The position numbers and the translations under genes were made by a program. A stretch of DNA of 64,000 nucleotides from Glandiceps talaboti (Eukaryota; Hemichordata; Enteropneusta; Spengelidae). Under the pieces are notes generated by a model, which saw only the letters and a program-made list of their open reading frames with translations, did not search any database and was not told the DNA's origin. The DNA lies in contig NC_135554.1 in assembly GCF_964340395.1 (NCBI RefSeq), forward strand, positions 10,085,475 to 10,149,474, read 5' to 3'. Within the stretch, counting starts at the first letter, position 1. The number at the start of each line of letters is the position of its first letter. Shown here one piece after another: positions 50,001-60,722 of this stretch.

Positions 50001-53000
50001 ACATTTCTCTGTTAAGGTGGTTATCATATAAAAATCAGCAATCTGAATGTAGTCTGTTACATTTTGATTATCTAGTATCAGGTCATCGTTGTAGATGTTG
50101 TCAATCGTTTTCCTCATTTTTTCACTGTCAAATTGTTTACAGTATATTGTCCCATTTTTTGCCCACTTTTCGATCTGTGTTTTGATCATCTGTGAGTTGA
50201 GCTTCATTACCAATGAGTGCACTCTCAATGTACTGCCATCTTTCAAAACCAATACACAGTCTGTTTCTTCTCCACTGGCATATGCACTTTTTAACAATGT
50301 CCCGAGAGACATTTTGAATCTGAAATTGCAATATATTTAAATGGGGAATTTTTCAGGTTGATCAGTGCTGTGATGGAATTAAATTGTAGCAACGTCAAAG
50401 TATTCTTATATATATTTGAAACATGGCCTGCTGAAAAGTGCCATAATATAACTGTTGTGAAAAGAAAAGATGCTTTTATTGAAAGGTGTTAAATTGTGGT
50501 GCTCCCCTCTGGTGAATGAAGTGCAAAGGGCACATGTCCATCATGTCCATGTAATCCATCACAAACTGAGAGGTTGACCTTTCTATGTAAAGTTTCTAGG
50601 AGTGCACTGATATGCAAATGTCCAACCAGGACTCCACCTCCAGTCTGTTTAAACTAAAATCATGTGGGGACGCCACAACATCGACCTGTTTATATGAACA
50701 CAGGTGGGGGCAGCACAGATTTTTGTGTTTGAAGAATCCTCTTGACTAGACTGGGGATTAGGATTGAAGTTTCTCAAACGAATGTACTGTACCAGTTTAG
50801 ATTCTAGACTAATAAAAGAGCCATTTTGTCATCACTACATCCTGGTTTTGTATTCATAGCACTACATAATACTACATACTGATTTGAAATTAATTGTGCT
50901 GTTTGCAATGATTTTAAATTTTAACAAATTTAGTTAGAAGGGGGTGGAGAAATGGCTTTAAGGCCTTACTAAAAGACTCTGTTTTAACTATTGATCTCAT
51001 CCCTAATGTGTTGATTTATGATGCCAACTATTGACCTGTTATTTAGCACAATATAGCTATCGTATGACTACATATCTTCTTTCTGTGTTTGTGTTTCACT
51101 TATTCTCTGACACCTGTGATCATCCCCAAGTTTAATTAATAGATATTACCAGGTTACACGTGAACCCCCTTTTGTCTTGCTATTGTTTTGTGATAAACTA
51201 CAAAGAATGAAATATATTCATAAGTGAACAAAATATTACTCATATTCTCAGAGAATATAATATGTGAATGAAGTTGAAAACATAAGACTTGTTTGATGAT
51301 GATCTAGTAATCAAAAATGTAGGACCATTTACTGTAGCCAGAGTGTAACTATATTGTGCGGGTTGCTGGGACTACTTTGTGCAGATTGCTGCAGGCCTTT
51401 GAAGTATAACTATTGTACAGGTTGTGGGCTGCTGCTGGTAACTGTGGGGAAGTGAGTGTAACTATTCTTCAGACTTTGGGTCACTACAGGTTGCTATTAC
51501 TTTCCATTAAACATTAATTTATTCACTTTTAAACAAAACAAAAAATTGTTTGCTGGCCACTGGGGTAATTTATTGTGGAGGTAACACACTACATACAGAA
51601 ATATTTCATAGAACCTATGTGCTGGGCTAATTGCACACACAATTTTGTGTATTTAAACCCCCATCCCTAAACATGATCAGATGGAATGTTAAAAAATGAT
51701 TATAGTTAGCATGGCATTGACTTCAGAAAATATCCCAATTTCACTATTACAATGTACTTAGAATGATTACATAAGACCAGGAGTGAACAAATCCACTGGT
51801 CCTGGGAGGACCACACAAATTTTACCTTGTCTGGTCCGTTGGACCAGTACATTATTGTTAATAACTATGTTAAAAAGTCGTCTGAATATACAGATTCATG
51901 CGTAAGATTTAATGTTTCACATTAGCAGGACCTTGGACCACTAATTCTTTCATCAGGACCGCTGGATTTTTCAGGTACTTGTGGCGGGGGGGGGGGGGGG
52001 GGGGTCACCAGTTCACAAAATGATTTGACCACTCCTAAAGACTTAACTATTTACTGTATCAGAGAAAACTGTGGACCAACTTATCTCTGAATCAACTCTT
52101 AACAGGAAGTGGTCCTGTTGTTTTGAAAACATCAAGTCAAGTCAAGTTTATGGCTGAAATCAATTAGACTGACTAGTTACACACACACTAGCCTGACCAC
52201 AGTAAGATGACAGACAATTACATTACATGGTAAGGTAGGCCCTTGTTACATAACTGAAGAAAAGAATGAAATTGAACAATGAATAATTGAATAATTACTT
52301 ACATCTAGTAATTATGTCTCTATTATTTTCATAACAGAGCTCTATAACAATAGACAACTCCTTTAATGTACACTTCCACAAGTGGAGTAATGGTTGAGAC
52401 TAACTTTGAAACCAATACTAGTAATCTAATCAACATCTGTGTAACATTTTTGATCTTTCTTTTGCCAAAAATGCCCTAAACTGAACAATTATGAACAGGA
52501 CAAACAAGTGCCTTGAAGAGTGCAAACTGGTAAATGCATGTGTAAAAATGTCTATCAAGTAGTTTTCTATCGCTATCACTAGTGTTTAACTATTTTTTCA
52601 AATCACATTCCTTAATACTATATATAACTAGTATATCATATGTCTCTTGGGTGCAATATTTCATTATCATTACAAATTGTAGTAGTTCCTTTACCAAATC
52701 AAATATATTGTGTATAATTTTGATTCAAATTTAGGTTGATCCAAATTTATTGTACTACGGATTGTTGGTATAATAACAGTGCGAGTGCGCTCAGAGCCCC
52801 CCCCCCCTCCCCCTCCATTTTATGCAAAGTTGTAGGGGGAGCAATCACATGTTCCTTTGAATTTGAAATCTATTTGTATAATTTTAATAACAACCATGAC
52901 GGTAATTATGGTTTATGAAAAAAACTGAAATAAAGATCGTACCGCATTTAGGCTTATGTGAAGTTCGCAAAATCTTCAACACCAAATTCACTACCACTGC

Positions 53001-54997
53001 ACTATACTAACGTTAACCCTGACATTATTTCTAAGAGACATACGCCAGATTCGCGTGTCCACTTGTAAAATTCCGTCTGTCTGTATGAATGTAGTAGTAA
53101 TAGTATTACAAAAATTGTCTCAGATTTGGGTAGTACGAGCAGCAATGTCATGATAAGTCTCTAACGTTTTGTCAACGTGCAAAACACCTATACTTAAGCT
53201 CCTCACGGGTTTTAAAAAGTGGGGAAAACTTACCGTATGGACGGAAAAAAAAGCGTGGATGATGGTAGGAACTTGTGTTTTTTTGGCGCGAAGCACAGCA
53301 CTAGTCTCACAAAATACGCATGCGTCTGCGGGGATTATTGACACGATTTTGTGGGGGGGGGGGGTCTAATCATAATTATATTCACAAGCGAAATACCGTG
53401 ATTTTCGCACAGGCGGCAAATATGTTATGGTCGGATTTGAACATAATTCGGTGGGGAAAGGAGCATTAAACCCAGTAAAATTTGGTGAATAAGCAAGATA
53501 GTTTTGCAACTAGGAACTTTTCGATTTTACATTTGACATAATTTCAAAGTCAAAACAAGAAGGTTTTAACTCTACTCTGTCAGTCAATATATTTTGTACA
53601 AAAACACATCTAGAATGAAGATTAGAATGATAATAACTGTCGAAAAATAGATAAAGAAATAAAAAAAGAACATTAAATTTCTTACTTTATACTATGGTGT
53701 GCTGGCAGACAAATGGAGCTCTGCCGTCCGAGATTTAAGCGAGCTGAAGGACAACGAAGTTGTGGTGATGGTTCCAACTAAATCCAGAATCATTCACTGT
53801 TGAATTCGCTGTTGAGACTTGACTTGAGTTTAAAGCTGGCTTAAGTTACAAGTTGCATTTAGGATGCCTCGTCAACGTTGCTGACGCTGAATTCAGCGCT
53901 AAAATCTTAAACTTAAAGTGTTTATATGCTAAATTGTAATGCCGTTGGCGCACCATCGTTGACACTGAATTGTTTTTTATAGTTTTTTTTTTGCTTCATC
54001 ACCGTCGATGCTTTCATATGCGGTCACTGAAGTTGCAGCCCATTCTTTTCAGCAACGCTAACGATGACGAAGACTTTTTTCAGGCACGATGATGTCGCAT
54101 GATGCGAACTACGACGACAACAACAACTTTCCAACGACTCAGATGACGACTTTTAAAAAGGCATCTTCTGCGCATGTGCGTTTTTCAACAACGATGGAGC
54201 TCAACGCGAACGATGGCAACGGTGGTGTCGCATATAGGCTATTTTTAGCATTTAAACTTAAGGCCGTCGACGAAGACGCACTTGTTAAAAGGCATCTTCT
54301 GCGCATGTGCGTTTTTTCAACATCGATGGTGTCGCATATAGGCTATTTTTAGTATTTTTAGGCCATCGACGATGACGACTTCTTAAAAGGCATCAACGAT
54401 GATGTCGCATACTTGGCCAACGATGACGAAAACTTTTGCATGCATGGTGATGGTGATGACGACGACGATGAAGGTCCACATTGGCGTGTGTAGCTAGTTT
54501 TATAGTCGACAACAGCCGATGACGATGACGACTTTGATAGGCTTTTTCTATGCAATGTAGCGTTGACGACGATGGTCCCAACCGGCTTTCCATATCTACG
54601 AGTGTGCGTTTTTCGACATCGATGGCCATCGATGGTGTTGCAAAGGCTATTTTTAGTATTCTTGGTTTAGGCCGTCGACGAAGACGAAAAGGCATCTTCT
54701 GCGCATGTGCGTTTTTCAACATCGGTGGTGTCGCATATAGGCTATTTTTAGTCGCATACTTGGCCAACGATGACGAAAACTTTTGCATGCATGGTGATGG
54801 TGATGACGACGACGATGAAGGTCCACATTGGCGTGTGTAGCTAGTTTTATCGTCGACAACAGCCGATGACGACGACGACTTTGATAGGCTTTTTCTATGC
54901 AATGTAGCGTTGACGACGATGGTCCCAACCGGCTTTCCATAGCTTTTTCTATGCAATGTAGCGTTGACGACGATGGTCCCAACCGGCTTTCCATATT

Positions 54998-55045
<48 letters not shown>

Positions 55046-58000
55046 TAATTACGCATATATATATAGTTATTAATTAGCATGATTTACACACATCGCATTG
55101 CATGACTAGTTGCACAACATTTCAAATCACTTTCCTGTTTATTCTAGAAAATGACCCGTTATCATCTCTTTCCTCACCACAGAACCTTGAACGGAATGAC
55201 GTGTTCATCTGCTCTAAACTATGGCATACTATGCATGCTGCTGAAGATGTTAAACCTGCATGTCAACAAACATTGAAAGATCTTGGACTGGATTATGTGG
55301 ATTTGTATTTGATGCATTGTCCATATGGATTTAAGTAAGTTAGTTTCATCGATTATAAATGTAATGCGTGAAGATGGATATTTTGCAGATAATTTAGGAG
55401 TCTCCGTGTAATGTACCTAAATTGATCTTATCACCAAATGATATACCGATACATTCAATTGGCGGAACCTTGAGTAATTACAAGGCGGAGGCTGGGAGAA
55501 ATCAATCACCGTATAAAGATATTTCATTTCCAAAAGCCAAAAAACGTAGAAAACAATTGTTTCTGATCAGGCCTAACAAAACGGTGTGTTGTTTCAGTTG
55601 GATACTTTTTTTTAGAATAAGTGGGTTAAGTAGATTTTTTTTAAATTTTGTTTTCATATGTGAGTGTCTAGTTAAGGTAGTTATGTCTGGTCTTTTCCAT
55701 ATGGTCTCTGTGTTATTTGTTTCTTATTATCAGATATACAGCCATTACAGATTGGAAGAACAGTTTTGTATTGTCTTTTTAAATTGATGTCAGTTTCCGC
55801 ATCCACTATTTCTAGCGAGACCTCACACTATATGGGATGTTGTTATTTTTTTCTCGAATACGTAAAAATAGGTGGTGCGTCGTTGTGACAAACTAGGTGA
55901 CGTCAGATAACAGGAACCAAAGCGAGCGCATCACTTAACTACCCTCACGTCGGTCTTTTTTTTTTGTGTTCGTCACGTCCATGAAATGTGCAGATCCATG
56001 AAGCGGGGGAGTGGAGGCGGACGGGCAAAAAATAACCCAAATAGTGGCCCTCACTAGATATCATTTCTCAAAAAACATGAACCCACCTGTTGAAATATTA
56101 AATGCTGTTACATGTAGCAAAGAACACGAGTCTATCAAATCACTACCCCCACAGAAATGATGCCAAATGCGGGATGTTGTAGTGGTGAGATGTGACAGCA
56201 GTGATATGCCAAAAATCACAAAACAATGCAATACAATGAGATAATACAAATTAAATGCGACCCCCCCTCTAGCTTCCTTAAATATGGCTCCCCCGAAACT
56301 TAACTTTTGCCGTTCATTCCACTGCTCTTCTCATGATAACATATCACCCTTGCAAGAGAGGTTTGAGATTGTCATCTGTGTTTGATCCTTAAATAAAATA
56401 ATTGGTAAGCCGGGTTTCAAGTGAATCAATAAGATGTTTATGCTTATACTATTCTAATATTAGAAAAACGAAAACAGGAGAACTATATCCAAAAAACGCC
56501 GATGGAAGTATGATGTATAGTGATGTACCACTCATAGAGACGTGGAGGGCTATGGAAGAATTAGTTGACGAAGGTCTTTGTAAGCACATTGGTTTATCTA
56601 ATGCTAACAGTAAACAGGTCACTGAAGTCTGTGAAAACGGCAGGATAAAACCAGCTGTATTGCAGGTAAGCTTTGTGACATTGTGTCGCTAGGGACATGT
56701 ATTACATGTACCATTGACACAAATAAGTTGTCACGTCATCCAGGTACCAGTTCACACTTGCCTGATATGATTATTAATGTGATGTGATTGTAAAACACCT
56801 CATTCTCTGCTATGACATGATCGTTCATGAAAAAACAGTGGTATTCACCACTTCCAGAAGATACTTATTGAAATTACAAAATCACCACAAGAATATACAT
56901 TTAACGTCAAAATGATAACGATACACACTAGTTCTTGTTCTTGTTATTTGCTTCCTTTGCATTTTTTATGGTAATATTAAGTTTACATTTCCAATCCTAA
57001 TGGCATAATCCTATGTGTAGAACGTATAGTATAATATTAAAATCAGCAAAATGGAAGTGATTTTTAAGAAAGTAAAATGAACCTAACCATTCCATTGTTT
57101 TCATTAACTGTTAGGTCTATCTCTTAAGTACATCGTGTAATAATATTATAACGTTTCCAATATAATATGATTTATTGATTTATTTGGTTTTCCAAATGAT
57201 TTTAGGTTGGCTGCAATCCATACTTCAACCAATCCAAACTAATCAATCTCTGCAAAGAGAAAGGAATCGTCGTGACGGCATACACTCCTCTGGGTTTTTC
57301 TAATCTAATCGATGAAGTCCTGCTAGAAAACCCTTTGTTGAAATCAATTGGAGACAAGTACAAGAAGAGTCCGGCTCAAGTTACTTTAAGGTAATGTATG
57401 TTTTTTTAAAGTAAATTTCTTCCTTTCTGTAGGGACAATTACTGTCATGCTGGAAGCCGAGGAGAATAGTCTTTACATAACATCAGGAGGGGTAATGTGA
57501 CGTCTGTTTGTGGCCGATTAGGCAAGACAATAAGAATTTGATAAAGTAGCACCTTCTCAGGCAGATAGTCAAATCGCCTATGAAACTTCCGGCCTACATG
57601 AACATTCCCCTGGGATAACAGAATTCGAATAATAACCTTATAAGCACCGGATCTAAACTGAATGCCTCCCGTAAAGGCAAAACCCTTGATTTTTGGTTCT
57701 GTACATTGTTGGAATGCAAAAGTCGGGGCTATTGGAAATTTACATGATGTACTCCTTAATTGGAAAATTAGTTATATGATACGACATATAACGACATATA
57801 TTACGACATTTGGAGCTTGCATAGCGAACATATTGCCTAATTATCGAAAATACATTAATTATGCAACTCAACCATTAAGATAATATGCTACATCAACAAG
57901 CTTTAAAAGACACATCATAAAATGCACTTCTTTACCATCAATACTAAATTACCTGAGATTTAAAGCTTGCAATCTTAAGATATTGCCTAGTTATCAGAAA

Positions 58001-60143
58001 ATGATTATTTATGCAAATTAAACACCACAATGAAAAACTACATACAAAACTATATAAAAAAACGTATGATTTGTTACGGTTGTTGTATGTGCCACATTTT
58101 AAATGAAACGTGAAGTTTTTATTCTTAAGATATAGCCGAATTATTGAAAATCATTAATATTGTAAAATACTCATTAAAAGTTAAAGCCATTTCAACAGTC
58201 TTTACAAAACAATTATGCTATCGTCGATATATGTACCAAAGTATATGAAATTTTAAGCTTGAATATGGCTTAATAAGTATAAGAGCATTAATTGTGCAAA
58301 TTATTCGTTGATACTAAATACTATGCTACCAGGTTTTATAGGACATGTGTGCTTATTGTGGTAGATGTATGTACCATCATTTCCTCTAAAATAGGTGGGT
58401 CATGACTTAAAATGAAACTTGGTGCACATATTGGTTATGGGGAAAATATGATTTGGTGTATACATACATTATTGACATATATAAATACATTATGTCACAG
58501 AAGGTTTGATGATGTAGTTGTGAATTTACTGAGTTATTTTACGTAAATGGTGATTTCTACGTTTTCTGTATATCTGCCAGAATAATTTATAACATCCATA
58601 TAAAGTGTAAAAGTATGCTGTTTCATTTGCTAATTGAAATATTAGAGGGCCACATGCTAGGATTATAAATAAACTAATTGAAACAGTATACTTTGAAACT
58701 TTACATGAATACTATAAACGAGTGTAGCACATGGAGAAAGGACTTCACTTCAATCTTACTCGTTGTAAACAGGGACAAGATATTTTGTTGACTATTGAAG
58801 AGAAAGGTTCATTAAAGAATGAAGATTATTAATTGTGTTAATACAAGTTTTTTCTTCCCAAATTTTGTTGAAATATTCCTCAAGTTATGTTTTGTTTTGA
58901 GGCTATTGACGTCACGAGTTTATTTTGAAAGTCTAAATGTAATTACTATATGTTAGCCCAAAATTAATTTACAAGTTTTAGCTACTGGATACTCTATCGT
59001 TAGCATTACTTGCAATGTATTGAGGGTATCCGGTACTGTGCTAACCTTCGATTTGAAATGTGCCACACTTCCTTGTAGTCTTTGTCATTATTACTTTAAT
59101 AGCTTTAATAGTATGGTTTGCTTTGATAATTAAGATCACGTTATAAATGAAGAAGTGCTTAAATTATCATTCAAAACATTATGTGTATATATTATACATG
59201 TTTTGTTTAGCACCAATTATTTACAGCAACGAATTGAAAATGTGTGATATTAGGGGTATTGTATCCTTATTTGCAGGTTCAATGTACAGAGAGGGGTTGT
59301 TGTCATTCCAAAGAGTGTTACTCCATCAAGAATTGCTGAGAATAAAGAGGTAGATTATGTTTTCTTATAAACTGTTACACTTACTTATACGCCAAAATCT
59401 CAGTAATGACTCAGAAATGTGGGTATATTTTACGTCGCACACTTACATAATCAAAATATTATCACTGATAGAACGCACACACACACACACACACACACAC
59501 GTTACATTTCTTCTCACTGTGAATACAAATCAACATCCATGTCAGTTATCAGAATTGTTTGACTTGAGTTTGTCATGAATATGCGGAATGTCAGTTTTAA
59601 TTTGCATGCAGTAAAGATACTAGACATTTCACATACGTAATTTTTTGGAGCTGGATTAGCTGTGTTATAACTACCACATTCAGCATTTTTCACTCCCTGA
59701 CTTCGCGCCTTTGACAACATAACTCAAGCATCTGTAAGATGCCAATGTTAAACTTTGTTTCATTTAATGTGTAGACGATTGTATTCACCAGATATATACA
59801 GAATTTCTTTCGTAAGGGCAAAGCCCTTAGATAGTCGTTCCTACTTACACTGTAAGAATGCAAATGTGTTATAATTTCAAATCCTCATTTGGAGTATAAG
59901 CTACATCAAAATCTTTATAGGACACATGTACTATGTTACCATCAATGTGAGCACAAAAATAAATGAAATTTGAATTCGAAGGATGGGATTGATATCAAGA
60001 TGTTGCCTAATTACCACAAAGTCGTTATTTTTGCAAATACCTTGTTTATAGTCATATCATAATTACCAAAAACATTACCCCATATTCCCTAAAAATATGT
60101 CTCAAATTTCGTTTGAATTGAGCCAATTTTGTGAAAACAGACA

Positions 60144-60189
<46 letters not shown>

Positions 60190-60656
60190 TATACATAGAC
60201 CGACAAATGCAGACAGAGATCACTATAAAATAACTCTCCATTAACAGAAGGCAATTTTGCTTATAGAAGAATTCTTGTTTAAGCTGCTTTTGATTTATAA
60301 TTTATAATTTAAAATTAACAATTCATAGTTTATAATTTATACCTGTATTGAAGAAGTGATACATGTAGCATTTAAACATAATAAGTTCATTATATCAGTA
60401 TATTGGCGTTACAAATATAGTGATTTGATTGCTAACATCGTGACATACACAAGGTCCAAGTGGCCCTGGATAGGAATAGTATACTGACATTTGAAGGTCG
60501 GTCGATGTCGTGAACAATTGTAACTGCAGCGGTGTCCGTACTGTCGATCGCCTCCAGAGCATAATGAAACGTCCATTGCAAATATCAATTCACTGGTATA
60601 GTATCATAGTAGTAACCTCCTAGAGATGGCATAAACCTTCCTTTTGACCACGTGAC

Positions 60657-60722
<66 letters not shown>

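Larger units (their letters stand above)
21117..55182 (+). other. 34-kb first intron of the plus-strand AKR, carrying nested antisense genes
   Basis: Bounded by donor GTGAGT after 21116 and acceptor CACCACAG before 55183; phase 0 is kept across the gap. The minus-strand paralogue has an intron of only 1.8 kb at this position. The extra length holds a SINE, palindromic blocks at 23.2-27.3 and 53.9-55.0 kb, an integrase gene with inverted arrays, a 350-residue protein gene and a BTB gene. Confidence 0.8.
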
